The notes beneath the pieces were generated by a model. The model ran no database searches and was not told the origin of the DNA. It saw only the letters and a list, made by a program, of their open reading frames with translations. Below are positions 26,724 through 35,484 of a DNA stretch of 64,000 bases, piece by piece (position 1 is the stretch's first letter; every line of letters begins with the position of its first letter). This stretch comes from Arcicella aurantiaca. Its GTDB lineage: Bacteria > Bacteroidota > Bacteroidia > Cytophagales > Spirosomataceae. The stretch covers positions 123,995-187,994 of the forward strand of contig NZ_QGGO01000004.1 of NCBI RefSeq assembly GCF_003148625.1. The letters are read 5' to 3'. A program made the position numbers and the translations under genes.

Positions 26724-29099
26724 ATGATGAACGAAACTGAAACACGCACCAATCTGATTAATCCTAAACTCAAAGAATCTGGATGGGTTATCCCTAATCT
26801 CCGTGAAGAATATCCAATTAAGGCAGGACGAAAATTAGTGGGTAACAAACGTGCTTCAACGCTTAAAGCTGATTATTTACTGAAATTCAACAATACTCAT
26901 TTGGCGTTTATCGAGGCTAAAAAAGAGACGCTTTCGCCCACCGAAGGTTTAGAACAGGTTAAAAATTATGCTGATTTATTAAAACTCAATATTGCTTATT
27001 CCACTAACGGACATAAAATCTATGAGTTTGATATGGTGGCGGGGAAAGGACAATATATTGATAATTTTCCAACGCCAGAAGCTCTTTATGAACGCCTTTT
27101 CGGAAACCAAAATAGCCTTATTCAGAAGCTATTAGCGATTCCCTTACTCAATCCCGAAGGAAAACAGGAACGTTATTACCAAGAAATTGCCATTCGTAAA
27201 ACAATGGAAGCCATTGCCGATGGTCAGAAACGAGTTTTATTGACGCTTGCCACTGGTACGGGTAAAACCTACGTAGCTTTTCAAATTGCCAATAAACTCC
27301 ATCAAGCTAAATGGACTGCCGACGGCAAAGACCACAGACCCAAAATCTTGTTTTTGGCGGATAGAAATATTTTAGCCGACCAAGCCATTAACGCCTTTAA
27401 TCATTTTGATAAAGACATCGTAAAAATTACAGGTAAGGAAATTAGAAAGAGAGGTGGAAAAGCTCCGATGGAACGAAATTTCTACTTTGCTATTTATCAA
27501 GCTATTTCTGACCGTACCGTAGGACAAGTTTCCACCTTGTCTGATGATAAATTAATTTATGCTTTGCCACCAGAAAACGACGAGGATGTGGTTGATGGTT
27601 TCTATAAACTCTATCCATCTGATTTTTTTGATGTCATCATCATTGACGAATGCCATCGAGGGGTGGCGAATGATAAAGGGAGTTGGCGAAAAATATTGGA
27701 TTATTTTCAATCGGCTTTGCATATCGGGCTAACGGCTACGCCTAAGCACAGCGACAATGCTGATACTTACACGTATTTTGGTGAACCTGTCTATAAATAT
27801 TCTTTGATTGATGGTATTAATGATGGTTATTTGACTCCTTACAAGGTTTTAAGAATGACCACCAATCTTGATACCTACCGTCCAGATGGCAATGATACCG
27901 TTGTTTCGGGGTCGGTTGATAAGGAAGAATATTCACTTTCTGACTTTGAACGCAATCTTACCATTCCCGAACGAACTGATTTTATTGCTCAACAATTACT
28001 CAATCATATCAACGAATTTGATAAAACGATTGTGTTTTGTGTCAATCAACCACACGCCGCCGAAATGCGTGATGCTATTAACAAACACAAAAAGAATTCA
28101 GATAAAAATTACTGTGTCCGCATTACAAGCAACGATGGTGACGTAGGAAAGGAATTGTTAGAGAGATTTCAAGATAATGAAAAAATAATGCCTACCATCG
28201 TTACGTCTTCGCAAATGCTGACAACGGGCGTGGATGTCTTGAATGTAAGAAATATTGTTTTGGTCAGACAAATCAATTCTATGACTGAATTTAAGCAAAT
28301 CATCGGGCGGGGAACTCGTTTGTATGAAGGCAAAGATTTTTTTACCATTATTGATTTTACGGGTGCTACTGAGCTTTTTAATGACCCACTTTGGGATGGT
28401 GATTTACGACCCGAAACGCCCATTGCTGAAGAACCAAAACCTCCATATACTCCAAAACCCAAAGGCGAAAAACCAACGGGTGGAGAAGAAGATGGTGGTG
28501 AAGGCAAACCCGAAATCCTAACAATTCAACTCAATGGCAAAAAAATAGAAATTGCTTCTAAACAATATTTTTACGTGAATGCCAACGGACAAACGCTTGA
28601 TGCCGAAGCCTACCTCCGTGAAATTATGGGGCATTTACCTGCCATTTTTAAGGATGAAACCCAATTGAGACAGGTATGGCAAAACCCACAAACTCGTAAG
28701 GATTTTATCAAAAAATTAGAAGCAGAAGGGCTTTCGGGCGAGCAATTAATGGAATTTAAACGACTTTTGAAAGCTGAAAACTGCGATGTAATTGATGTAT
28801 TGGCGTATTTGCAATACAATACCGACCTAACTACCTACACCGAACGAGTGCTGTTGGCAAAAGGAAATGAAACCTTTTTTGAACAATATAAAGACCAAAG
28901 AGCCAAGAACTTTTTGTACTTTATTTTGGAACAATACGAACGCTACGGTGTAAAAGAATTGGACGCTGAAAACTTATCGGAATTGATTAAAAAAAGCCAA
29001 TTTGCGGGTAACCGACAAGAAGCCCTCAAAGCCTTTGGCGGTAATGTACAACAATTACAAACGGCTTTTATCGACTTGCAAAAGATACTTTTTGCCTAA
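26724..29099 (+). CDS. hsdR: Type I restriction enzyme, R subunit (EcoEI-like)
   Basis: The 791-residue protein has an N-terminal nuclease domain of the HSDR_N type (residues about 1-130; ADYLLKFNNTHLAFIEAKKE supplies the D...ExK core). A superfamily 2 motor follows: Walker A in TLATGTGKTYVAFQ, the DECH box in IIIDECHRGVA, LTATPK, and the late motif in QIIGRGTRLYEGKD. The C-terminus is of EcoEI_R_C type after a Pro/Gly-rich linker (PKPKGEKPTGGEEDGGEG). It is shorter than the left HsdR and belongs to a different type I subfamily. It opens the operon hsdR-hsdS-PBECR-hsdM on the plus strand. Confidence 0.95.
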   Translation: MMNETETRTNLINPKLKESGWVIPNLREEYPIKAGRKLVGNKRASTLKADYLLKFNNTHLAFIEAKKETLSPTEGLEQVKNYADLLKLNIAYSTNGHKIYEFDMVAGKGQYIDNFPTPEALYERLFGNQNSLIQKLLAIPLLNPEGKQERYYQEIAIRKTMEAIADGQKRVLLTLATGTGKTYVAFQIANKLHQAKWTADGKDHRPKILFLADRNILADQAINAFNHFDKDIVKITGKEIRKRGGKAPMERNFYFAIYQAISDRTVGQVSTLSDDKLIYALPPENDEDVVDGFYKLYPSDFFDVIIIDECHRGVANDKGSWRKILDYFQSALHIGLTATPKHSDNADTYTYFGEPVYKYSLIDGINDGYLTPYKVLRMTTNLDTYRPDGNDTVVSGSVDKEEYSLSDFERNLTIPERTDFIAQQLLNHINEFDKTIVFCVNQPHAAEMRDAINKHKKNSDKNYCVRITSNDGDVGKELLERFQDNEKIMPTIVTSSQMLTTGVDVLNVRNIVLVRQINSMTEFKQIIGRGTRLYEGKDFFTIIDFTGATELFNDPLWDGDLRPETPIAEEPKPPYTPKPKGEKPTGGEEDGGEGKPEILTIQLNGKKIEIASKQYFYVNANGQTLDAEAYLREIMGHLPAIFKDETQLRQVWQNPQTRKDFIKKLEAEGLSGEQLMEFKRLLKAENCDVIDVLAYLQYNTDLTTYTERVLLAKGNETFFEQYKDQRAKNFLYFILEQYERYGVKELDAENLSELIKKSQFAGNRQEALKAFGGNVQQLQTAFIDLQKILFA

Positions 29100-29159
29100 A
29101 ATGTAATGATTTTATTTGACGCTTATTTTAGAGAACAATAAGCATTTTAACCAATACTA

Positions 29160-30365
29160 ATGACTAAAAATACAAGTAACAATACCAAAGAATTGCCTAA
29201 TGGTTGGGAATGGAAAAAATTGGGGGAAGTTGCAGAGGTGAAAAGAGGAAAATCTAAGCATAGACCAAGAAATGATAAAAGTTTATTCGGTGGAAAATTT
29301 CCTTTTATACAAACTGGTGATGTTAGAAATGCCCATAAATATATTACTGAATTTACTGAATCGTATAGTGAAAAAGGATTAGAACAAAGTAAGTTATGGT
29401 CAAAAGGTACGATTTGTCTTACTATTGCTGCAAATATTGGAGATGTGGCAATATTAGGAGTAGATGCTTGTTTTCCAGATAGCGTTGTTGGAATATTATC
29501 AAAAAAAGGTAATAATGAGTTTATGTATTATTTTTTGACAACATTAAAGGAAAAACTTGAATCAAAAGCAACGAAATCGGCTCAGATGAATTTGAACGTT
29601 GAAAAATTAGTTGATTTTGAAATCCCCCTCCCTCCTTTAAAAGAGCAAGAGAGAATTGTACAAAAATTAGACACCGCCTTCCAAAGCCTTGATGAAGCCA
29701 TAACTTTACAAAAAGAAAATATTGCCCATACCCAAGAACTTAAAAAGGCGGTTTTGGTAGAACAAATTGCTAATTTGGATTGTGAAATGAAGAAGTTAGG
29801 GGAGGTGGTAAACATTTCAAAAACAAAAAATCCTGAGTCTAAACCCGATGATTTTATAAATTATCTTGATATTTCTTCAATTGACAATAAGTTATTTAAA
29901 GTATCAGAAACAAAATTAATGCTTGGAAAGGATGCTCCAAGTAGAGCAAGAAAATTAGCTAAAAAAGGAGACATTGTTTTTGCAACTACTCGTCCAAGCC
30001 TTAAAAATATCGCTATTATTGAAGCAGAATATGACAACCTAATTTGCTCAACTGGCTTTTGTATATTAAGTCCAAAATCTATTATTGATAGTAAATATTT
30101 GTATTATCATGCTACATCAGATTTTATTCAAGAACAAATATCACCCCTAATTAGAGGAACGCAATATCCTGCAATTTCTGATAAGGATTTATTAAGTTGT
30201 AAAATCCCACTCCCCCCACTCCCCGAACAAGAAAGAATCATAGCTTATTTAGATACGAGTTTTGCCAAATTGGATGCGTTAATTATGGAGCAAGAAGAGC
30301 GTTTGGCACAACTAATAGAGTTGAAAAAGAGTGTTTTGCAGGAGGCTTTTGAGGGGAAATTGTAA
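29160..30365 (+). CDS. hsdS: Type I restriction enzyme, specificity subunit
   Basis: The 401-residue HsdS has two target-recognition domains, each followed by a conserved helical spacer: PLPPLKEQERIVQKLDTAFQ in the middle and PLPPLPEQERIIAYLDTSFA at the C-terminus. The close similarity of the two spacers is the hallmark of the family. The first recognition domain (GEVAEVKRGKS...) and the second (KLGEVVNISKTKNPE...) differ, giving a split recognition site. The stop codon lies 15 bp before the ATG of the PBECR-like gene, so these are co-expressed. Confidence 0.95.
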   Translation: MTKNTSNNTKELPNGWEWKKLGEVAEVKRGKSKHRPRNDKSLFGGKFPFIQTGDVRNAHKYITEFTESYSEKGLEQSKLWSKGTICLTIAANIGDVAILGVDACFPDSVVGILSKKGNNEFMYYFLTTLKEKLESKATKSAQMNLNVEKLVDFEIPLPPLKEQERIVQKLDTAFQSLDEAITLQKENIAHTQELKKAVLVEQIANLDCEMKKLGEVVNISKTKNPESKPDDFINYLDISSIDNKLFKVSETKLMLGKDAPSRARKLAKKGDIVFATTRPSLKNIAIIEAEYDNLICSTGFCILSPKSIIDSKYLYYHATSDFIQEQISPLIRGTQYPAISDKDLLSCKIPLPPLPEQERIIAYLDTSFAKLDALIMEQEERLAQLIELKKSVLQEAFEGKL

Positions 30366-30380
30366 TTGCTATACAGAAAT

Positions 30381-30863
30381 ATGATATTGATAGATAACGA
30401 AATACGGCAAAAAATATATGAATTATACGACGAATGTATCAGTTCATTAGAACCCTTTCATCGTAAATTAGATTTGTTTATTGTGCCTGATAATCTTGCA
30501 GAAAGAATAAAGGAAGCTACTGAAATGGATGTTTCGGGTCATTGGGTTTGTTTGGATAACTATGGCGTAACCCACGCACTCGAACATCATGGAAAACCTG
30601 TTTCAGAGGGAAAAAGAGGGCAAGAGGCTGTGGTGAAAGAAGATTTTGTAAAGATGTTAGAGGTGTTTTTATTTCCTGACGAAATACATTCGACAGGAGT
30701 AACCAACAAATCCAAAAAACCATCAATACAATTTGTCAAAAAAATTGAAGATAAAATATTTGTGGTGAAAGAAGTAAGAACTATCACGAGCCAAAAAAAG
30801 AACAAGGTGAGCCGTTTAGTGTTTCACACTATGTACAAAATAAAAGCCGACAAGGAGGCTTGA
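30381..30863 (+). CDS. PBECR-like (barnase/EndoU/ColicinE5-D/RelE-type) nuclease-domain protein
   Basis: From the ATG at 30381 the product has 160 residues. An open TTG start exists directly after the hsdS stop, but ATG is preferred. The C-terminal half (about 70-160) matches the PBECR-type RNase fold pattern in phage-related proteins: PVSEGKRGQEAVVKEDF, PDEIHSTGVTNKSKKP, FVVKEVRT and the closing VFHTMYKIKAD. Such domains are predicted RNases related to toxins such as barnase and RelE. It sits between hsdS and hsdM in a type I RM operon, which is not a standard component. A role as an abortive-infection effector triggered when restriction fails is a hypothesis; it may also be a passenger gene. 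Confidence 0.7.
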   Translation: MILIDNEIRQKIYELYDECISSLEPFHRKLDLFIVPDNLAERIKEATEMDVSGHWVCLDNYGVTHALEHHGKPVSEGKRGQEAVVKEDFVKMLEVFLFPDEIHSTGVTNKSKKPSIQFVKKIEDKIFVVKEVRTITSQKKNKVSRLVFHTMYKIKADKEA

Positions 30864-30971
30864 CGGCTTTAAAAACCTACGATACATGAGGTACGAAACC
30901 TTCCTTCTCAGTACGTCCGAAACGATTAGGTAGTACAAAAATACGATTTAAAATCAGATTATCCAATCATT

Positions 30972-32444
30972 ATGCACAGTCAAATCAATAGAATTACCGA
31001 TATACTCCGCCGTGATGATGGCATCAGCGGAGCAATGCACTACACCGAACAAATTTCATGGATATTATTCTTGAAATTCATGGCAGATTTTGAAGAAAAT
31101 CGTAAAATAGACGCAGAAATGGATTTCAAGGAATACACCTATACCATTGCCGAAGAATACCGTTGGCAAATATGGGCGTGTCCGAAGAATGAGGAAGGAA
31201 AAATAGATACCAAAAACGCTTTAACCAGTGATGATTTAATTGCTTTTGTAAACAATAAACTCTTTCCGTACCTACAAGGATTTAAAGATACCAACGCCAA
31301 CGAAAAAGCCATTGAATACAAAATTGGGGCTGTTTTTGAGGTACTCGCCAACCGTATTCAAGACGGAGGGAATCTCAGAGAAATCTTGAATCTGGTGGAT
31401 AGTCTGCAATTTCAAAACAACGATGATTTATTTGAATTATCGAAAGTCTATGAAAACCTGTTGCAAGGCATGGGCAGTGACGGAGGCAATAGCGGTGAGT
31501 TTTACACGCCACGTCCACTCATTAAAGCAATGGTAGAAGCAGTGAATCCACAAATCGGCAATAAAATCTATGACCCTTCTTGCGGAACGTGCGGTTTTTT
31601 AATTGAATCTTACGAATACATCAAAGCCAAAAATACCAAAGACAAACAACTGAATTTATCCACCGATGAAATGAAGTTTTTACAAACTGAATCGTTAGTG
31701 GGTATCGAAAAAACGCCACTTTCCTACGCAATGGGATTGATGAACATGATTCTGCACGGCATTGAAGCACCCAATATTGTCAAGGCAAATACCTTAACCA
31801 AAGACATTAGACAGATTCAAGAAAGCCAACGTTTTGAAGTCATTTTAGCCAATCCACCCTTCGGCGGAAAAGAAAATGAATCTATCCAAAGTAACTTTCC
31901 AATTACGAGTAACGCCACCGAATTACTGTTTTTGCAACACATTTTGAAATCCGTAAAAACAGGCGGTAAAATAGCGTTGGTATTGCCAGAAGGTATTTTA
32001 TTCCAGACCAACAATGCCTTTGCCAAAGTAAAAGAATCCATGTTACAGGATTTTAATTTGCATACCATTATTAGTTTGCCATCGGGGGTATTTTTGCCCT
32101 ACTCAGGCGTAAAAACCAACGTTTTGTTCTTAGAAAAAACAGGAAGCACACAGCAAATATGGTATTACGAACTGAATCCACCCTACAAATTAACGAAGAA
32201 CAAACCCATTCAGTACGACCATTTCAAGGAATTTTTGGCATTATTACCAACCAAAGCCACGAATGAAAACGCTTGGACAGTCAAGGCAAGCGATATTCAG
32301 AATTTTGATATTTCAGCCAAAAACCCAACCAAGCAAAACCAAGTAGCTCTTAGAAGCACCCTTGAATTGAAAGACCTAATCAAAACCAAAACGGAAAGAA
32401 TAAATGATTTAGTGAATGAAGTGTTTGCGGTATTGGAAGGATAG
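30972..32444 (+). CDS. hsdM: Type I restriction enzyme, methyltransferase subunit
   Basis: The 490-residue N6-adenine methyltransferase has the HsdM N-terminal helical domain (about 1-150; RRDDGISGAMHYTEQISWIL). The AdoMet motif is in YDPSCGTCGFLIES and the catalytic motif in VILANPPFGGKEN. It pairs with the HsdR and HsdS upstream and completes a type I system whose gene order (R-S-accessory-M) differs from the left system (M-S-R). A strong terminator follows 20 bp after the stop. With 108 bp before its start it may have its own promoter, allowing methylation before restriction. Confidence 0.95.
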   Translation: MHSQINRITDILRRDDGISGAMHYTEQISWILFLKFMADFEENRKIDAEMDFKEYTYTIAEEYRWQIWACPKNEEGKIDTKNALTSDDLIAFVNNKLFPYLQGFKDTNANEKAIEYKIGAVFEVLANRIQDGGNLREILNLVDSLQFQNNDDLFELSKVYENLLQGMGSDGGNSGEFYTPRPLIKAMVEAVNPQIGNKIYDPSCGTCGFLIESYEYIKAKNTKDKQLNLSTDEMKFLQTESLVGIEKTPLSYAMGLMNMILHGIEAPNIVKANTLTKDIRQIQESQRFEVILANPPFGGKENESIQSNFPITSNATELLFLQHILKSVKTGGKIALVLPEGILFQTNNAFAKVKESMLQDFNLHTIISLPSGVFLPYSGVKTNVLFLEKTGSTQQIWYYELNPPYKLTKNKPIQYDHFKEFLALLPTKATNENAWTVKASDIQNFDISAKNPTKQNQVALRSTLELKDLIKTKTERINDLVNEVFAVLEG

Positions 32445-32464
32445 ATACGATAGTTAATTAAAGG

Positions 32465-32493
32465 AAAAGCCACTTATTTGAGTGGCTTTTTTT
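32465..32493 (+). terminator. Rho-independent terminator after hsdM
   Basis: Perfect 10-bp stem AAAAGCCACT / AGTGGCTTTT with a 6-nt loop, extended by T residues. It ends the hsdR-hsdS-PBECR-hsdM operon. Confidence 0.88.
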
Positions 32494-32620
32494 ATGGGTT
32501 AATCCTCAATTAATGAGGGTTAATTTAGAATTAATTCATAGATTTGATAATCAGTAAAGCTCTAAATACTTTAATAAATAGAGTTTTCTTTAAAAAAATA
32601 TCTCTAAACAACCCTTAATA

Positions 32621-32670
32621 CCCCCAAACACTCCCAAACACCCCCGAGTACTCCCAAACACTCCCGAGCC
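32621..32670. repeat. Five 10-bp tandem repeats upstream of the HTH gene
   Basis: Consecutive 10-bp units CCCCCAAACA, CTCCCAAACA, CCCCCGAGTA, CTCCCAAACA and CTCCCGAGCC form an exact 10-bp phase over 50 bp. They lie about 90 bp upstream of the HTH gene start, on one face of the DNA helix. This is the sort of array expected for cooperative binding of a small DNA-binding protein, for example the HTH protein itself. Confidence 0.7.
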
Positions 32671-32760
32671 AATTGAAAATAGTTTTTTCCTTTGTATCAC
32701 CAAAGTGGAGCAAATTACCAATCACTAACCACTCAACTAACTCCCACTTGGTGCAACATT

Positions 32761-33114
32761 ATGAATAACACCCCAAAATTAGTCTTAATGACTTCAGAAG
32801 AATTAGAACATCTAATTCAAAACTCAGTTCGTGAAGCTCTTTCCGAGCATTCAAATCCAACCCCAAAAGGCAAAACTTTTCAGCCACACGAGTATCTTTC
32901 AATAGAAGAGGCTTCTATTTTTCTCAAACGTTCCATTAGTACCCTGTATAGCGATTGCCACAATAATTCAATCCCTTTCTACAAACGTGGAAAATTCAAC
33001 TATTTCTTGAAATCTGAATTAGATGAATGGTTGGCTTCTGGGAGAAAAAAAACTGCTAAGGAAATAAGAGAAGAGGCTCTGTCAAATCTTTCAACAAAAG
33101 GAGGTAGAAGATGA
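32761..33114 (+). CDS. Helix-turn-helix (excisionase/MerR-like) protein
   Basis: From the ATG at 32761 the product has 117 residues. A longer frame from 32692 would put an odd Cys/Trp-containing leader in front and is less likely. The C-terminal half (about 48-100) is a winged-helix domain of the excisionase type (HEYLSIEEASIFLKRSISTL, then a LDEWLASGR-like end). On Bacteroidota mobile elements such proteins sit upstream of RepA-like ATPases and act in excision or regulation. The next gene overlaps its stop by 4 bp (ATGA), so they are coupled. Confidence 0.85.
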   Translation: MNNTPKLVLMTSEELEHLIQNSVREALSEHSNPTPKGKTFQPHEYLSIEEASIFLKRSISTLYSDCHNNSIPFYKRGKFNYFLKSELDEWLASGRKKTAKEIREEALSNLSTKGGRR

Positions 33115-33419
33115 TGGCACAGGAGCAACTAAAACAACTCATCAATGAGCGTACTTCGGAGTTAGAGAAGTACGCCCTAACTCCAAATGCCAAAGATTGG
33201 TATATTGAGAAAGAGAACAAACTTTTAGCATCTCTGACAGATGTTTTCAATGAGCTTAATTGTTTACGTTATCATAATATCTGGCAAGAAGTGGAATCGT
33301 ATTGGCAACATCAACGAGCAAATAACCAAGACTTTAATGGTATTCAGTTAGATGTAAGGTACAAACCGATAGGATTACTACATTATTTACCTCTAAACCT
33401 TTATGAACATGGAATTTAA
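33111..33419 (+). CDS. Small hypothetical protein between HTH gene and repA
   Basis: The 102-residue soluble protein (MMAQEQLKQLINERTSELEK, later EVESYWQHQRANNQDF) is not recognised. It overlaps the HTH gene by 4 bp and the RepA-like gene by 17 bp, so the three are co-translated. Its place suggests an accessory role in maintenance or replication of the excised island. Confidence 0.7.
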   Translation: MMAQEQLKQLINERTSELEKYALTPNAKDWYIEKENKLLASLTDVFNELNCLRYHNIWQEVESYWQHQRANNQDFNGIQLDVRYKPIGLLHYLPLNLYEHGI

Positions 33420-34422
33420 TCCCGTAAGTAAGAAGCAACCAGATTTAGAGACACCAGAAAAGACAAAAGAGAAAGAAGGTTTGCTTGTAGTTCGTACCGC
33501 TAACGCTTGTATAGATGATGCTAAGAATCAAGCAGTCCCTTTAAGTCTTTGCGGAAATTTTTGGTTTGAAGGAGAGGTCGCTATCTTATTTGCAGATACC
33601 AATGTTGGTAAATCTATTTTTGCGGTACAATCAGCCAACAATATTAGTGATGGTAATAGTGAAGGCATGTTTGGTTCAAAAGCACCACCTCAAAAAGTCA
33701 TTTATCTCGACTTTGAACTATCTGATAAGCAATTTGAAAGGCGTTACTCCGTAGAATGGGAGAATCATTATTTGTTTAATAGTAATTTTCTCCGTGTAAT
33801 GATTAATGTTAGTTTTACCGATTTTGAGAACTTTGAAAAGCAATTATTTGAAGAAATTGAAAATATTCTGATAAGAGAGCAGGCAAAGGTTTTGATTGTT
33901 GATAACATCACTTACTTACGTATGCAATCCACAGAATCAGGAAAAGAAGCATTGCCATTAATGAAGCATTTAATTCAGCTCAAGAATAAATTGAGTTTGT
34001 CTATGATGATATTGGCACACACTCCTAAGCGGTCTAATCCTATGAATCCTTTAACAGTGAATGATTTAGCAGGCAGTAAGCAATTAGCCAATTTTGCTGA
34101 TTCTATTTTTTGTATAGGGAAAAGTAGTCAAGGAGAGCATTTACGCTATGTTAAACAAGTAAAAGCACGTTCTTGTGGTGTCTCTGACAATGTGATGGTT
34201 TGTGAGTTAGATAAACCGTACAATTTTTTAGGGTTTACTTTTAAAAAGGAAGACAAAGAAAGTAATCATTTACAAACCAAAAGTGAAGCAGAGGAAGAAT
34301 TGAAGGAAATGATTACGGCATTGAAAAATGATAATTCAGAGCTTTCCCTGAGAGAAATTGCTAAAGAGTTGGATATTAATCACATGAAGGTTAAACGACT
34401 CTGTGAAAAATATAATCTGTAA
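33403..34422 (+). CDS. RepA-like RecA-fold ATPase (AAA_25)
   Basis: The 339-residue protein is a RecA-fold ATPase of the plasmid RepA helicase type. The Walker A motif is FADTNVGKSIF at about residues 63-73, Walker B-like KVLIVDNITYL at about 164-174, and a conserved AHTPKRSNP segment follows. The C-terminal 60 residues look like an HTH (SLREIAKELDINHMKVKRL). Such proteins are common on mobilizable elements of Bacteroidota and may unwind the excised circle. Its stop lies at the start of a palindromic array of GTAAC/GTTAC repeats (34419-34469). Replicative activity is inferred from the family; no origin is proven. Confidence 0.85.
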   Translation: MNMEFNPVSKKQPDLETPEKTKEKEGLLVVRTANACIDDAKNQAVPLSLCGNFWFEGEVAILFADTNVGKSIFAVQSANNISDGNSEGMFGSKAPPQKVIYLDFELSDKQFERRYSVEWENHYLFNSNFLRVMINVSFTDFENFEKQLFEEIENILIREQAKVLIVDNITYLRMQSTESGKEALPLMKHLIQLKNKLSLSMMILAHTPKRSNPMNPLTVNDLAGSKQLANFADSIFCIGKSSQGEHLRYVKQVKARSCGVSDNVMVCELDKPYNFLGFTFKKEDKESNHLQTKSEAEEELKEMITALKNDNSELSLREIAKELDINHMKVKRLCEKYNL

Positions 34423-34469
34423 CAGTTGTAACAGCCGTAACGAGGTGTTACAACCGTTACACTTGTTAC
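34419..34469. repeat. Palindromic array: three GTAAC then three GTTAC repeats
   Basis: GTAAC begins at 34419, 34428 and 34437 and its reverse complement GTTAC at 34447, 34456 and 34465, with steps of 9 or 10 bp. The six units make one large inverted repeat around 34444, directly at the 3' end of the RepA-like gene. This is a good candidate for an initiator or repressor binding array, or an origin. The left island remnant carries a comparable cluster at 7426-7575. Confidence 0.75.
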
Positions 34470-34487
34470 AGTATAAATTTTATAAAA

Positions 34488-34673
34488 ATGGAAATTCATA
34501 AATATCCAACAATGACACGAACACAATTAGCACAACAATATCAAGTATGCTTACCAACATTCAATAGAATGTTATCAATGATTCCAGATTTTACATATGA
34601 TAAAAACTTACGAACATTAACTCCAAAACAGGTTGGATTAATCTATCAACATCTTGGAGAACCTCCTGATTAA
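34488..34673 (+). CDS. Small HTH-like hypothetical protein (61 aa)
   Basis: A 61-residue protein with an HTH-like pattern (MTRTQLAQQYQVCLPTFNRM, then RTLTPKQVGLIYQHLG). It lies between two repeat arrays (34419-34469 and 34670-34719), so it could be the local repressor. The family is not recognised. Confidence 0.6.
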   Translation: MEIHKYPTMTRTQLAQQYQVCLPTFNRMLSMIPDFTYDKNLRTLTPKQVGLIYQHLGEPPD

Positions 34674-34719
34674 CTGGAATTAACTTGAATTAACCTTGAT
34701 TAACCCTCATTAACCCGAA
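34670..34719. repeat. Five 10-bp tandem repeats (TTAACnnGAA type)
   Basis: Units TTAACTGGAA, TTAACTTGAA, TTAACCTTGA, TTAACCCTCA and TTAACCCGAA follow one another in exact 10-bp register. Just after, GTAATTAATGAGGGTTAATT forms an inverted match to the fourth unit. The array overlaps the 3' end of the 61-aa gene and lies about 80 bp upstream of the next gene. A promoter-like TACTTTTG occurs at 34738-34745. It is probably an operator array. Confidence 0.7.
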
Positions 34720-34801
34720 AGTAATTAATGAGGGTTAATTACTTTTGTGTCAGTAAGTTATAGAGGATTAACCACTAATTATTTTTAATTCAAAGCATAA
34801 A

Positions 34802-35227
34802 ATGAAAGAAATTAAAACAGGCAGAGCATTACAATTGGAAGGACTCCAATTCGCTCAAAACAAAGTAACATTAGGTTTCAAGTGCGATGCAGGAACAAAA
34901 ATACAATTAGCACAAGAAGCACAGCAAACAGGAATGACGTTGAGTGAGTACGTTGATACTGTAATTTCCACACGCCACTCATTACAAAACCAAACCCCGA
35001 AAAGTACCTCGGAACTAATCCCAAAGATGGAAATGCAAAAGAAGCAAATTCAACAATTAGAGGCGAAGGTAAATTTCTACGAAAATGATTTATTGAAAAA
35101 AGCCTTTCAGTTGTATAAAAACAAGTCTGTTCCTTACACTAATCACTTGGGGCAACAAACATACCGAGTTGTTAATCAAATTGAAGATGTTTATTTAATC
35201 CTTACAGATATTGTAAAACTTGCTTAA
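34802..35227 (+). CDS. Ribbon-helix-helix-like DNA-binding protein
   Basis: The 141-residue protein has an RHH-like stretch at about 22-58 (VTLGFKCDAGTKIQLAQEAQ, followed by MTLSEYVDTVIS) and then a coiled coil (EMQKKQIQQLEAKVNFYEND). RHH proteins on mobile elements include relaxosome accessory proteins (MobC-like) and partition or repressor proteins. No relaxase gene follows here, so a regulatory role is equally possible. The next gene begins 5 bp after the stop. Confidence 0.6.
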   Translation: MKEIKTGRALQLEGLQFAQNKVTLGFKCDAGTKIQLAQEAQQTGMTLSEYVDTVISTRHSLQNQTPKSTSELIPKMEMQKKQIQQLEAKVNFYENDLLKKAFQLYKNKSVPYTNHLGQQTYRVVNQIEDVYLILTDIVKLA

Positions 35228-35232
35228 ATATA

Positions 35233-35484
35233 ATGTTCTATGTGGTTTCAAATCCATTTGTAGAAATGGCACAAGGTGCAGTCTCAAATGGTCTTGGTTA
35301 CATTGCCAAGCAAAGTGAAAAAAGTGAAAATTTTGCTTGGCTTTGGTGGATTGCGGGAGTATTATTAACGTGTGTAGCTTTCCTTTTTTTTATCAATTAT
35401 CAAGAAAAAAAAGATGAAAAGAAAAAGACCTCCTTAGAACAACAAAATAAACTTGCTGAGAAACAAAAAGAAATCACTTCCTAA
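35233..35484 (+). CDS. Small single-pass membrane protein (83 aa)
   Basis: The product has one hydrophobic segment at about 35-56 (FAWLWWIAGVLLTCVAFLFF) and a charged cytoplasmic tail rich in Lys/Glu/Gln. It is the last gene of the island's right-end module. No family is recognised. Confidence 0.65.
   Translation: MFYVVSNPFVEMAQGAVSNGLGYIAKQSEKSENFAWLWWIAGVLLTCVAFLFFINYQEKKDEKKKTSLEQQNKLAEKQKEITS

Noticed and set aside
32621-32670. CRISPR-like array
   Set aside because: Units are 10 bp without spacers and there are no cas genes; phased protein-binding sites fit better.
32692-32760. Longer N-terminus for the HTH protein
   Set aside because: The extra residues are non-conserved in character and begin just past the 10-bp repeat array; the ATG at 32761 gives a normal protein.
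34802-35227. MobC or relaxase gene
   Set aside because: RHH-like N-terminus only; no relaxase motif (HUH, catalytic Tyr) and no partner gene, so only an RHH-like protein is claimed.
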